Shown here: positions 28,238 through 37,136 of the stretch, piece by piece | Layout: the number at the start of each line of letters is the position of its first letter | How positions within the stretch are numbered: position 1 is the first letter of the stretch | Assembly: GCF_046054165.1 (NCBI RefSeq) | Contig: NZ_JBFNXK010000001.1 | Coordinates: forward strand, 124,001 to 188,000 | DNA: 64,000 bases | Origin: Celerinatantimonas sp046054165 | GTDB taxonomy: Bacteria > Pseudomonadota > Gammaproteobacteria > Enterobacterales > Celerinatantimonadaceae | Direction: 5' to 3' | Notes under the pieces: generated by a model | Told to the model about the DNA's origin: nothing | The model's input: only the letters and a program-made list of their open reading frames with translations | Database searches by the model: none | Translations under genes and position numbers: made by a program

Positions 28238-28284
28238 AGATTTCTAGACGTCTAGATTGACAAACGTCTATTGGGTTATACAAT
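28238..28284 (+). promoter_or_regulatory. Tandem MetJ boxes over a sigma70 promoter
   Basis: Four adjacent 8-base units: AGATTTCT (28238), AGACGTCT (28246), AGATTGAC (28254), AAACGTCT (28262). AGACGTCT is the exact consensus MetJ box, and MetJ binds cooperatively to two or more tandem boxes. A -35 box TTGACA (28257-28262) and a -10 box TACAAT (28279-28284), 16 bases apart, overlap the array, which would give repression by MetJ with S-adenosylmethionine. The promoter drives the NhaC-family transporter 37 bases downstream. Confidence 0.8.
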
Positions 28285-28320
28285 GGCCCCAGTTTTTGCA
28301 ATCACGGTACCGTAAAATTT

Positions 28321-29649
28321 ATGAACCAAGACCAAAAGAATACAGAAATCCAACCTAGAGCAATCGCTTTATTGCCTATTGCTGTTTTTCTTGTGTTATT
28401 TATTGGCGTAGGGGCCTATTTACAATCAAAAGGCACCCATTTCGCGTTTTATCAGCTTCCAGCTCCTGTCGCTATTTTACCCGCACTGGCACTCGCTCTG
28501 CTGCTCAGTAAAAACAAACTCAACAAAGCCATTGAGCAAATGATCCAGGGGATGGGACACAACAACATTATAACGATGTGTCTCATTTTTCTTTTGGCTG
28601 GTGGATTTAGTGTCGTCGCCAAAGCTACAGGAGGCGTCGATTCCGTGGTCGGTATCGGCTTAAGCATTATTCCCAGCTGGTTTTTAGTCCCTGGACTCTT
28701 TATCGTTTCAGCCTTTATTGCGACTGCCATGGGAACCTCTATGGGAACCATTGCCGCTGTAGGTCCAATTGCTGTTGGCATAAGTCATGCCGCAGGTGTA
28801 TCACCCGAACTGATGGCCGGAGCTGTGCTCAGTGGGGCCATGTTTGGGGATAACCTCTCCATCATTTCAGATACCACGATTGCCGCGACCCGCACTCAAA
28901 ATTGTCAGATGAAGGATAAATTCCGGGAGAATTTTAAAATCGCACTCCCAGCCGCTATTCTGGCACTATTGATCTTCTGGTACTTAAGTGGAAATACTTC
29001 CGTCCCCGATCAGAAAGATTTAGCCATTTTACCGGCCATTCCTTACATCATTATTCTGATTCTAGCGATTGTCGGTGTGAATGTGTTCGTGGTATTGGCC
29101 TTAGGTATTCTTTTAGCTGGACTCAATGGCATCATTGGGAGTGATTACAGCCTGATGGTCTTTGCAAAAGACATCTATAAAGGTTTCACGGGTATGCAAG
29201 AAATCTTTATTCTGTCGTTGTTCATCGGGGGACTCAGCGAACTGATGCGCCATCAAGGTGGATTGGCCTTTTTACAAAAGTGGGTCAGTAAACTGGTGGA
29301 TCGCTTAGGTCGTGGTCAGGGAAGTGCCCAACTGGGTATTGCTGTTTTAGTCATGCTCACCAATATCTGTACGGCTAATAATACCATTGCCATTCTGGTC
29401 GCAGGCGGGGTAGCAAAAGAAGTCGCCGATGAACATCATATTTCTGGACGGCGCAGCGCATCCATTCTAGATATCTTCGCCTGTGTGATCCAAGGGCTCA
29501 TTCCTTATGGCGCTCAGGTTCTGTTACTTGGTTCGTTATTTAAAATCACACCGCTCAACGTGATCAGTATGGCCGTTTATCCTCTGGTTTTGGCTGTTGT
29601 TGCACTCATCACGTTGTTTATCCGTCATCGGGGAACCCAACGTGGGTAA
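28321..29649 (+). CDS. metT: NhaC-superfamily transporter, probable methionine transporter MetT
   Basis: 442 residues with about 11-12 membrane helices. The family core is G-A-M-F-G-D-N-L-S-I-I-S-D-T-T (about 178-192), also found in Na+/H+ antiporters of the NhaC family. From sequence alone it would be called NhaC-like. The tandem MetJ boxes in its promoter point to methionine metabolism; NhaC-family proteins under methionine control (MetT) have been predicted as methionine importers in Shewanella and Vibrio. The ribosome-binding site is weak. The symbol rests on this regulatory evidence, not on known activity. A hairpin at 29685-29717 follows. Confidence 0.7.
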   Translation: MNQDQKNTEIQPRAIALLPIAVFLVLFIGVGAYLQSKGTHFAFYQLPAPVAILPALALALLLSKNKLNKAIEQMIQGMGHNNIITMCLIFLLAGGFSVVAKATGGVDSVVGIGLSIIPSWFLVPGLFIVSAFIATAMGTSMGTIAAVGPIAVGISHAAGVSPELMAGAVLSGAMFGDNLSIISDTTIAATRTQNCQMKDKFRENFKIALPAAILALLIFWYLSGNTSVPDQKDLAILPAIPYIIILILAIVGVNVFVVLALGILLAGLNGIIGSDYSLMVFAKDIYKGFTGMQEIFILSLFIGGLSELMRHQGGLAFLQKWVSKLVDRLGRGQGSAQLGIAVLVMLTNICTANNTIAILVAGGVAKEVADEHHISGRRSASILDIFACVIQGLIPYGAQVLLLGSLFKITPLNVISMAVYPLVLAVVALITLFIRHRGTQRG

Positions 29650-29684
29650 TCCTTGCAACCGATGATTGATTCATCGCTATTGAT

Positions 29685-29717
29685 AACAAGGTTTATGCGA
29701 ATAGAATAAGCCTTGTT
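29685..29717 (+). terminator. Hairpin downstream of metT
   Basis: 12-bp stem with one G-T pair (29685-29696 with 29706-29717), loop 9 bases, followed by a pyrimidine-rich tail without a clean T-run. Confidence 0.5.
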
Positions 29718-29817
29718 CACTTCTTTATTACTAATAATCCCACTCTCCTCATTAATTTCCGGTAAAATCAATAGCATTGAGTCAGGCGTTTTATCACCCT
29801 CTTACCGGGAAAAACAA

Positions 29818-30767
29818 ATGGAACAGGAAATTATTTTATTTGATATAAGGGTCTGTTAATCTTTCATGGTTAAATTTTGTTCAAGTTAAATCCATTTTGA
29901 ACAAGGCGCGGTCTGTGACGCTTAATGAGTTAAGCGAACAGAGCGCAACACCGTTCAGGATGGATTTAAATGAACCCGAAGGGCAGCGTCTGAGTCTGAT
30001 TTATGCGGCGTTAGACGTCGTTTGTGGAGAATAACTACACGGCACAACGTCTGCCTTGCCTAAATTCAGACTCGGATGGCTGCAAAACTAATCACGAAAG
30101 GTCAACAGACCCTCACGAAACAGTACTGGATTTATCTACGCTCAAACCTAAATTCATTGATGCATTTCATCATGAGAGCGCATTACCCTTATGGTTTTCA
30201 CTGCTTTTACACACGTCAACCGTCTGTATAGCAACCCAGATTAAAACTAATTTTGCCAAACTTTCAGCCGTCTGCTTAGATTCCATCGCGGCGCGATTGG
30301 GTATAGCTTTAACATCACAAACTCGCTCTAGCCTATTGTCTGCATTTGCACAGCTGCAACCCCATACTGATATCAAACCGGCTCTAGCGAAATTAAGATC
30401 GCATGGATTAAAAACCGTGGCTTTTTCCAACTCATCTCAGGAACTGATTTCAACCCAAATTAAAAACAGCGGACTCACGGATTATTTCGATGAGATTATT
30501 TCTGTAGAAGCAACTGGTAGCTTTAAACCCGACCCCAATGTCTATCGATTTGCCGCTCAAAGATTAGAGGCTCCGGTCCATCAGTTACGTCTGGTTGCCA
30601 CTCATGACTGGGATACCCATGGCGCACTGTCTGCCGGACTCCATGCGGCTTATATTAACCGAAACGGAACACCTTATAATCCATTCTACAAACAACCCGA
30701 TATATCAAGCACCGATATGAATGAGATTGTCAGTCAAATTTTAAATTTGCCCCATCACCATCGCTAA
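29818..30767 (+). pseudogene. HAD-superfamily haloacid dehalogenase-like gene split by a repeat element
   Basis: ATG at 29818 encodes M-E-Q-E-I-I-L-F-D-I and then runs into the repeat at 29848, which brings a frame change and stops. Beyond it, from about 30115, the coding sequence resumes with E-T-V-L-D-L-S-T-L-K-P-K-F and continues to 30767 with type II dehalogenase features (A-F-S-N-S-S at about 30422, F-K-P-D-P-N-V-Y at about 30523, T-H-D-W-D-T-H-G). Removing 266 bases rejoins the frame and restores F-D-I-N-E-T-V-L-D, the canonical motif I. A GTG-started frame from 30024 exists, but its product would lack the nucleophilic Asp and begin inside the repeat. I call it a disrupted gene. Confidence 0.82.
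29848..30113. mobile_element. MITE-like repeat element, copy B, inside the HAD gene
   Basis: 266 bases with inverted ends AGGGTCTGTTAATCTTTC and the complement of AGGGTCTGTTGACCTTTC (16 of 18 match). The interior has no open frame of its own. Interior segments match copy A (6297-6557) and the decayed copy at 62291-62457. It interrupts the HAD gene between the codons for D-I and E-T. Confidence 0.85.
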
Positions 30768-30775
30768 ATAGCGGC

Positions 30776-30812
30776 TCCGATAAGTCGCTCCTCCGTTCAG
30801 GGATGACGCGCT
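30776..30812. repeat. GATAAGTC/CAGGGATGAC repeat, short copy
   Basis: Contains CCGATAAGTCGCTCCTCCG and TTCAGGGATGACGCG, the same core seen at 41955-42060 and 52861-53012. It follows the HAD pseudogene and precedes the PhzF gene. Confidence 0.5.
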
Positions 30813-30911
30813 GGAGCGCGATAAGAGCAGATGTTCAAACTAATAAACCCTATTAGATAGCTTCCATCACAAAGCTTTGATAGTTTAACTAGACACAAAT
30901 GGAGAGCTTAT

Positions 30912-31703
30912 ATGGAACTAGATATTTATATTGTCGATGCTTTTACACAGCAACAATTTAAAGGTAATCCAGCTGCAGTAGTACTGGTTCAAGACTGGCC
31001 ACAATCAGCAGTCATGCAAAATATTGCCGCAGAAAATAACCTTTCTGAAACGGCTTTTGTTAAACCACTCTCTTCTCATCAATTTCAAATACGCTGGTTT
31101 TCGCCACTAACAGAAATCGACTTTTGCGGGCATGCCACACTAGCCTCTTCATTTGTCATTTTTAATCAGCTGGGCCATCAGGGGGAAATTGAGTTTTTAA
31201 CCTCACAGGTCGGGGCATTACAGGTGAATCAACTTGATGATGGCCGAATTGAAATGAGTTTTCCAAATCAGATCCCAACGCCTGTAGAGCAAATTCCTCA
31301 AGCCCTAACACAAGGTCTTTCCTCTCAACCGATTCAAGTATTAAAAAATCGGCAGGCTTACTTTGCCGTGCTGTCCTCAGAAGAGGACGTTAAAAACCTG
31401 GTGTATAAGCCCGAAATTATCAAACAACTTGCCCCACTGGATGTCGTCGTCACCGCTAAAGCCAAGGATTACGACTTTATCTCCCGTTATTTCTGGCCCG
31501 CCAATGGTGGAGATGAAGACCCGGTCACAGGCTCTATCCATGCGGGATTAGCTCCTTATTGGGCTGAGCAGTTAAATCAAAGCGATTTAGTCGCTTATCA
31601 GGCTTCTTTACGGGGTGGAATTTTATATTGCCATGTCGCTCAGGAACGAATTTCCGTGTCCGGATTCGGCGTTTTATATATGCAAGGAAAAATCTTTTTA
31701 TAA
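30912..31703 (+). CDS. PhzF-family isomerase/epimerase-like protein
   Basis: 263 residues of the diaminopimelate-epimerase fold. The catalytic Glu is in A-A-E-N-N-L-S-E-T-A-F (E46 by family comparison). F-C-G-H-A-T-L-A-S (about 73-81) and G-G-D-E-D-P-V-T-G-S-I-H (about 198-209) are PhzF signatures. PhzF isomerises a phenazine precursor, but no other phenazine genes are present, and most family members outside phenazine clusters have unknown substrates. AGAG precedes the ATG. Confidence 0.85.
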   Translation: MELDIYIVDAFTQQQFKGNPAAVVLVQDWPQSAVMQNIAAENNLSETAFVKPLSSHQFQIRWFSPLTEIDFCGHATLASSFVIFNQLGHQGEIEFLTSQVGALQVNQLDDGRIEMSFPNQIPTPVEQIPQALTQGLSSQPIQVLKNRQAYFAVLSSEEDVKNLVYKPEIIKQLAPLDVVVTAKAKDYDFISRYFWPANGGDEDPVTGSIHAGLAPYWAEQLNQSDLVAYQASLRGGILYCHVAQERISVSGFGVLYMQGKIFL

Positions 31704-31776
31704 CCGACATTTTTATAAAATACCCCCTGAAGTTTAGAAAATTAAATGGGGATCAACATGGATAAGAAAAAACATC

Positions 31777-32271
31777 ATGGCCATCCGAACAATTCAAATG
31801 ACCGATTGGAATGAAATACTCAGGATCCAAAATGACATGTATTCTGACGTGGCTCCTGAAACACTATCAGTTTTGCAGAGTAAATGGGAATCTGCGCCAA
31901 ACTGCTGTTTTGTCTACGAACAAAATCAGCAAGTTAGCGCTTATTTAATCTCTCATTTATGGCGGTATGAACATCCGCCCAAATTGCACACCGCGTTACC
32001 AGAGCAATGTGAGGGGCCGATATTGTTCTTGCATGATTTAGCGGTTTCTCGACGTGTTTCAGGGCAGAAAATTGGTTCTCAACTGGCTCAGCACTGCATC
32101 CAAGCGGCTATCAATCAGAACTGCCATGAAATCCGACTCGTCTCGGTTCAGGATTCATTTCAATTTTGGGAGAAAATGAACTTCTCCCATGCTCCTCATA
32201 CGCCAGTCAGTGCAGATTACGGAGAAAATGCCAAAATGATGTACCGAAAATTGGAGCATTCACAGGGCTAG
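31777..32271 (+). CDS. GNAT-family N-acetyltransferase
   Basis: 164 residues. The acetyl-CoA site is in L-A-V-S-R-R-V-S-G-Q-K-I-G-S-Q-L (about 88-103), with the characteristic beta-bulge strand H-E-I-R-L-V-S-V-Q-D-S. Substrate is unknown. It is separated from the PhzF gene by 73 bases on the same strand and may be cotranscribed with it. Confidence 0.78.
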   Translation: MAIRTIQMTDWNEILRIQNDMYSDVAPETLSVLQSKWESAPNCCFVYEQNQQVSAYLISHLWRYEHPPKLHTALPEQCEGPILFLHDLAVSRRVSGQKIGSQLAQHCIQAAINQNCHEIRLVSVQDSFQFWEKMNFSHAPHTPVSADYGENAKMMYRKLEHSQG

Positions 32272-32276
32272 TAGGC

Positions 32277-32312
32277 ATAAAAAGAGCCTCAAACATCACA
32301 GGCTCTTTACCT
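32277..32312. terminator. Bidirectional terminator between GNAT gene and ddl
   Basis: 9-bp perfect stem AAAGAGCCT (32281-32289) with 32300-32308, loop 10 bases, A-run before and T-rich after, between converging genes. Confidence 0.8.
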
Positions 32313-32338
32313 TTTCGCACACCAAGAGCAACGATCCA

Positions 32339-33439
32339 CTAATGTTCCGTTTGCTTCAGTGCATTTTTAGCCGCATGTTCCGCCAGCGCTAACTCAATCA
32401 ACTCACTGACTAAAGCTTTGGGTGACATCCCACTAGCCTGCCATAATTTAGGATACATACTAATCGCCGTAAATCCAGGCAATGTATTGATTTCATTAAC
32501 AATAACATGTTCATCATCAGTTAAGAACATATCGACTCGCGCCATTCCCCGTGCTTCTAAACAACGATAAGTCGCTAATGCAACCTGTTGAACTTTGTTT
32601 AAAACAGTTGCGGAGACATCTGCCGGGATCTGCAATTTAGCCCCATCTTCATCGATATATTTCCGATCATAACTGTAAAACTGATCGTCTGTAATAATCT
32701 CACCGATAACCTCCGAAACCTGAGGCTCATCATTGCCTAACACGGCACATTCAATTTCACGCCCCGTAACAGCGGCTTCGATCATGACTTTCGTATCATA
32801 TTCAAAAGCTTTATTTAAACAACTCAGCAATGCTTCGGGAGAACTCACTTTAGAAACACCAACCGATGATCCCATATTGGCAGGTTTTACATACACTGGG
32901 AATCCAAGCTGTTGTGTCACTCGGTTAGGCAATTCAGCATTCAACTGAGAGTGACGCAGCGCGATAAAATCAGCGACTTCAAGGCCCGCATCTCGCAGTA
33001 ATCGTTTGGCAATATCTTTATCCATCCCCACGGCCGAACCTAAGATATCACTTCCGACACAAGCAACATTAGCCAGCCGAGCTAGCCCTTGAACAGAGCC
33101 ATCTTCACCATAAGGACCATGTAATATGGGAAAGATCACATCCACCGCCAGACGCTCATTCGAGCCTATCACCATTAGCTGTCCCTGCTGTTCACTGACC
33201 ACGAAGCTCACCTGCTGAGTCTGTGCATCAAAACTTAAAGCCGCCGGGTGTGGTGAATTCAACAATGGCTTATCAGGATTATTTAAATACCAGTTTCCCT
33301 GATGATCAATGCCAATCAGAACAGCTTCATATTTTTCAGGATCAATCGCGGCAATAACATTAACAGCAGACTGGAGCGATACTTCATGTTCCGCGGAACG
33401 CCCACCAAAGAGCACCGCCACACGCGTTTTTTTGAGCAT
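32339..33439 (-). CDS. ddlA: D-alanine--D-alanine ligase, DdlA type
   Basis: ATP-grasp ligase making D-Ala-D-Ala for the peptidoglycan pentapeptide. 366 residues, against 364 in E. coli DdlA, with very similar blocks: V-L-F-G-G-R-S-A-E-H-E-V-S-L at the N-terminus, F-V-K-P-A-N-M-G-S-S-V-G-V-S-K-type P-loop, G-R-E-I-E-C-A-V-L-G-N and V-N-E-I-N-T-L-P-G-F near the C-terminus. The ATG at 33439 is preferred over 33478 because it matches the family start. It is a stand-alone gene, as expected for ddlA rather than ddlB of the cell-division cluster. Confidence 0.93.
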   Translation of the reverse strand: MLKKTRVAVLFGGRSAEHEVSLQSAVNVIAAIDPEKYEAVLIGIDHQGNWYLNNPDKPLLNSPHPAALSFDAQTQQVSFVVSEQQGQLMVIGSNERLAVDVIFPILHGPYGEDGSVQGLARLANVACVGSDILGSAVGMDKDIAKRLLRDAGLEVADFIALRHSQLNAELPNRVTQQLGFPVYVKPANMGSSVGVSKVSSPEALLSCLNKAFEYDTKVMIEAAVTGREIECAVLGNDEPQVSEVIGEIITDDQFYSYDRKYIDEDGAKLQIPADVSATVLNKVQQVALATYRCLEARGMARVDMFLTDDEHVIVNEINTLPGFTAISMYPKLWQASGMSPKALVSELIELALAEHAAKNALKQTEH

Positions 33440-33678
33440 AATTTGTCCGATATCACTTAACACTATACAACGGGCCATATCTGGCCACCTGCATCATTGT
33501 TTATACATCAACTTAGCATGCAATCCAAACGATGTGCATGCTTTTACTTCGATGACATGTTGATATATGTCTTATTCTGAAACGAACGAGATGAACGCTG
33601 CCCGGTGTTCCACCGGACAGTGACTCGTTATAGAGACAGCGTCATAACCCGATTATTAAAGTTTATAACGCTCAAGAA

Positions 33679-34578
33679 TCAGCGTAAATCGCTTGCCAAT
33701 TTTGCGATATGTTCCGGACCAATCCCACAACACCCACCGATGATCGATGCCCCGGCGGTACGCCATTGCTGCGCGAATTTAAGATACATTGCCGGCGTCA
33801 GATCTTGGCGAATATCATCCAATCCTTCGTTAGCTGTTGCTTCAGAAGTCTGAGCGACCGCAAAGGCATTACCATAACCGCCAATGCGAATCTGATCCGT
33901 CAATTCCAATTCATCCAATGTCGCTTTCGCTTGTGTAATCGCTGCTAAGATGACCTCAGGTTGACAGCAGTTAAATAAAATAGCAGCAACCTTTTGCTTA
34001 GCCATCGCGATCACGGCGTCCCGAACCGACTCTCCGGAGCGTAACTGAGCCATTCGTTCTGGGTGTTCATCATCTAATGTAAATGAAGCCCAGCGGGGTT
34101 TACCATCATCAGGCAGCAGTTCTAATACTGCCTCAGTTTCCGCAATCAGACTCTGAGTCTCAAGCTGCCATAGGTCAACATAAGGGGATAAATGTTCAAT
34201 GAGGGGCGTTGCAATCGCTTTGACATGTTCTCGATCAAATAAATCAGGACGATAAGAACCAAATAAAGGAGGTAATGAACCGGAGACTAATGCTGAACTA
34301 CCTTTGGCGGCAGCCCGAGCCACTCTTCCGGAGCGTTCAATAAGTTCCGGGCCTTGTTCATAGAAACGCTGTTCACCAATATGAAAAGGAACCAAAGCAT
34401 AACTGTTAGTGGCGATCACTTGGGCACCCGCAGCAATGAAATCTTCATGCACCGCCTGCACCTGTTCCGGTGCTTCAATCATCGCTAGAGCAGACCATTC
34501 AGGCTGCTGAAACGGAGCACCTCGCCGAGCCAGTTCTCGTCCTAATCCACCATCTAAAATAATCAACGGTTTTGTCAT
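33679..34578 (-). CDS. mmuM: Homocysteine S-methyltransferase family protein
   Basis: 299 residues of the zinc-dependent homocysteine methyltransferase barrel. The N-terminal I-L-D-G-G-L-G-R-E-L, the first zinc Cys in F-N-C-C-Q-P-E (about 207) and the Cys pair in G-G-C-C-G-I-G-P-E-H-I (about 283-293) are all present. MmuM uses S-methylmethionine or S-adenosylmethionine to make methionine. No MetJ box was seen immediately upstream; the acdS terminator lies between it and acdS. No good ribosome-binding site is visible. Confidence 0.8.
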   Translation of the reverse strand: MTKPLIILDGGLGRELARRGAPFQQPEWSALAMIEAPEQVQAVHEDFIAAGAQVIATNSYALVPFHIGEQRFYEQGPELIERSGRVARAAAKGSSALVSGSLPPLFGSYRPDLFDREHVKAIATPLIEHLSPYVDLWQLETQSLIAETEAVLELLPDDGKPRWASFTLDDEHPERMAQLRSGESVRDAVIAMAKQKVAAILFNCCQPEVILAAITQAKATLDELELTDQIRIGGYGNAFAVAQTSEATANEGLDDIRQDLTPAMYLKFAQQWRTAGASIIGGCCGIGPEHIAKLASDLR

Positions 34579-34590
34579 TGCTATTGAGGC

Positions 34591-34627
34591 AAAAAAGCCA
34601 CCCTCGTATTAGTTTACAGAGGATGGC
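34591..34627 (-). terminator. Terminator of acdS
   Basis: Minus-strand hairpin of 9 bp with one G-U pair (34597-34605 with 34619-34627) followed by six T, 100 bases beyond the acdS stop and 12 bases before the mmuM start. Confidence 0.8.
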
Positions 34628-34728
34628 AAAATAAGTGATTCTCTGCCAGGATGCAATCACTTATCACTAGGAACAGAGAGGAACCTAATATATTGATTCA
34701 AAATGAAACAATTAGGCCATCACTACGA

Positions 34729-35742
34729 CTAGCCATTACGATATAAGTAGCTATATCCATTAATGGCTGGAACACCCCCTAAGTGTACGTACAATACTTT
34801 GGATCCTTTAGGGAAATAACCTTTTTTGGTCAGATCAATCAACCCTTGCATAGATTTTCCTTCATATACAGGATCGGTCATCATACCTTCAAGGCGAGCC
34901 ACCATTCGAATCGCATCATTGGTTTCGTCAGATGGAACCCCATAAGCGGGATAAGCATAATCATCAACAATTACAACATCTTCTTTGGTAATCGGCTGTC
35001 CCAGTTCAACTAAATCGGCAGTATGCTGAGCGATACGCAGCACTTGGGCATGGTTCTGTTCAGGCGTTGCAGAAGCATCAATGCCAATTACATGACGCGC
35101 ACGACCATCCGCAGCAAACCCAACCACCATCCCAGCCATTGTTGAACCAGTGACGGTACAAACGACGATATAATCAAATTTAAAGCCTAAATCAGCTTCC
35201 TGTTGTCTGACTTCTTCCGCAAAATTAACATACCCTAAACCACCGAGAGGATGCTCTGATGCCCCAGCAGGAATTGGATATGGAGTGCCACCTTTAGCTT
35301 TCACATCTTCCAATGCATTTTCCCAGCTTTCACGGATCCCGATGTCAAAACCTTCATCAATCAGTTCGACCTGAGCACCCAACACCCGACTCATCAAGAT
35401 ATTCCCAACCCGATCATAAACGGCATCATTAAAGGGAACCCAACTTTCCTGAACCAGACGGCACTTCATGCCAATTTTAGCGGCTACCGCTGCAACCTGG
35501 CGGGTATGGTTGGACTGCACGCCGCCAATGGTCACCAGTGTATCGGCTCCTGCTTTAATGGCATCTGGAACAATATATTCGAGCTTACGGACTTTGTTTC
35601 CACCAAAAGCTAAACCACTATTACAATCTTCACGCTTCGCATAGATTTCAACATCCCCCCCTAACGCTTCCGAAAGACGGCTTAATTTTTCAATTGGTGT
35701 TGGTCCAAACGTCAGCGGATAACGCTCAAAATTCTCTAACAT
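34729..35742 (-). CDS. acdS: 1-aminocyclopropane-1-carboxylate (ACC) deaminase
   Basis: PLP enzyme that splits the plant ethylene precursor ACC into 2-oxobutanoate and ammonia. From the ATG at 35742 (AGGG 7 bases upstream) it has 337 residues and aligns without gaps with Pseudomonas AcdS. K50 in F-G-G-N-K holds PLP and S77 is in Q-S-N. The residues that separate true ACC deaminase from D-cysteine desulfhydrase are both of the deaminase type: Glu294 in P-V-Y-E-G-K and Leu321 in V-H-L-G-G (Pseudomonas numbering E295, L322). It is divergent from the Lrp-type regulator acdR. Confidence 0.95.
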   Translation of the reverse strand: MLENFERYPLTFGPTPIEKLSRLSEALGGDVEIYAKREDCNSGLAFGGNKVRKLEYIVPDAIKAGADTLVTIGGVQSNHTRQVAAVAAKIGMKCRLVQESWVPFNDAVYDRVGNILMSRVLGAQVELIDEGFDIGIRESWENALEDVKAKGGTPYPIPAGASEHPLGGLGYVNFAEEVRQQEADLGFKFDYIVVCTVTGSTMAGMVVGFAADGRARHVIGIDASATPEQNHAQVLRIAQHTADLVELGQPITKEDVVIVDDYAYPAYGVPSDETNDAIRMVARLEGMMTDPVYEGKSMQGLIDLTKKGYFPKGSKVLYVHLGGVPAINGYSYLYRNG

Positions 35743-35905
35743 ATCCATTCCCTTTTTGGTAACAAATTTAACGTTATTCAGATTATCGTCATTCGAATGA
35801 AATGTGCTTTCTATTTTTAAGAATTTTTAAATTAAAAATTTCTTTTTTATATTTTATTTATTATAAATAGCATCATTAAATGTTAAAAAATGAAAGGATT
35901 TATCA

Positions 35906-36367
35906 ATGTATGATTTAGACAAGATTGATCAACAAATATTACGTCTTCTACAAGCCGACGGACGCTTAACCAATGCCGAGCTAGCGCAACGTGTGCATAT
36001 TAGTCCAGCGACTTGCTATCGTCGGGTGAGTCGCCTTTTTGAACATCAAATCATCCAAGCCGTCCATGCTCAGATAGAACCGAAAGCCGTTGAATTAGGG
36101 GCGTTAGTCATTGTAGGGGTCATGCTGGATCGCTCAACACCTGAAAGTTTTGCAGATTTTGAGAAAGCCATTACCCAGCTGAGCGTCGTTTTGGATTGCC
36201 AACTCGTCGCGGGGGAATTTGATTATTTATTGCGGGTACGCGTCAAAGATATTGAAGATTTCAACAAATTACACGCCAAAGAACTCATTGCATTACCCGC
36301 AGTTCGACAAATTCGAACTTTTTTTGTTATGAAAGAAGTCATCCGCAATGCACCACTTCAGTTTTAA
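35906..36367 (+). CDS. acdR: Lrp/AsnC-family regulator AcdR
   Basis: 153 residues. An N-terminal helix-turn-helix (L-T-N-A-E-L-A-Q-R-V-H-I-S-P-A-T-C-Y-R-R, about 22-41) is followed by an AsnC-type ligand-binding ferredoxin-like domain. In Pseudomonas and rhizobia the Lrp-like AcdR sits head to head with acdS and activates it in response to ACC. The same arrangement here, with 163 bases between starts, supports the assignment. AAAGGA precedes the ATG. Confidence 0.9.
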   Translation: MYDLDKIDQQILRLLQADGRLTNAELAQRVHISPATCYRRVSRLFEHQIIQAVHAQIEPKAVELGALVIVGVMLDRSTPESFADFEKAITQLSVVLDCQLVAGEFDYLLRVRVKDIEDFNKLHAKELIALPAVRQIRTFFVMKEVIRNAPLQF

Positions 36368-37136
36368 TCACTGGATTTTATCCCATTCATCATCTTTTAA
36401 TCGCAATGTGTTCGGTGGCACTTTATGAGCTAAACGAATAAAACCTCATAACAATATGCTGAATAGTTATGCACTGCTAAAACGTCTACTTTATTTTGGT
36501 ACTAAAGATGCATTGAAAATAATATTTAAACTGTCAGTACTATTTATTTTTCAAATAATTGATTTATATATGAAAATAAAAAATTACTGACACTGATTTT
36601 TAAATTTTCGATTCTGAAATTTGATCAATACACAGCATATTAACCTATATTTCTAGATAAATTTTTCATATCTACTTCTAAATTCATTTTTTTGTAAAAT
36701 ATTTCCGCTATTTTAAGTAGATTTTTCTCTTATATATCAGTTAGTATACATTCTGGCATGAAATCTGACGAAGTCTAAACTCAAGCCTTTCGCAGAGATA
36801 GCTAAAGATGCAACATGACAGGTCTGTTGATCTTTGTTGATTGTTTCTACAGTAAACCGACCTTAATTTAGATAAAGCAGGCTATATTCAGACAGTTTCA
36901 ATAAATATGTCCTAATGCTGAAAAATCATGCATTAATGCTTCTTTGTAGGATCCCGGTGAGCGCATTCAACCCGCAAAGATCAGCAGACCCAAAAACAAG
37001 CCTTGTTTTTGTATGCTGCGCTTTAGGTTCTCTATTTTAACAATGGTCAACTAATTCAGGTTTGTATAGTAGGTCTATGTCGAATAGCCGTCGTTAAGGA
37101 TTAATAACGACGAATCATATAAAGGAATATAATTTA
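36368..37136. other. AT-rich intergenic region with short repeat element
   Basis: 769 bases without a supported gene. 36440-36780 is strongly AT-rich. The short inverted-repeat-ended element lies at 36821-36990. The last 60 bases hold the leader and AAGGAA ribosome-binding site of the Tsx-like gene. Confidence 0.6.
36821..36990. repeat. Short MITE-like element, copy C
   Basis: 170 bases bounded by GGTCTGTTGATCTTTG (36821-36836) and its complement at 36975-36990 (15 of 16 match). The ends belong to the same family as copies A and B, but the interior is unrelated to them. Confidence 0.65.

Noticed and set aside
30024..30767. Intact HAD hydrolase starting at GTG 30024
   Set aside because: The first 30 codons derive from the repeat element and the product would lack the nucleophilic Asp; the real start is at 29818.
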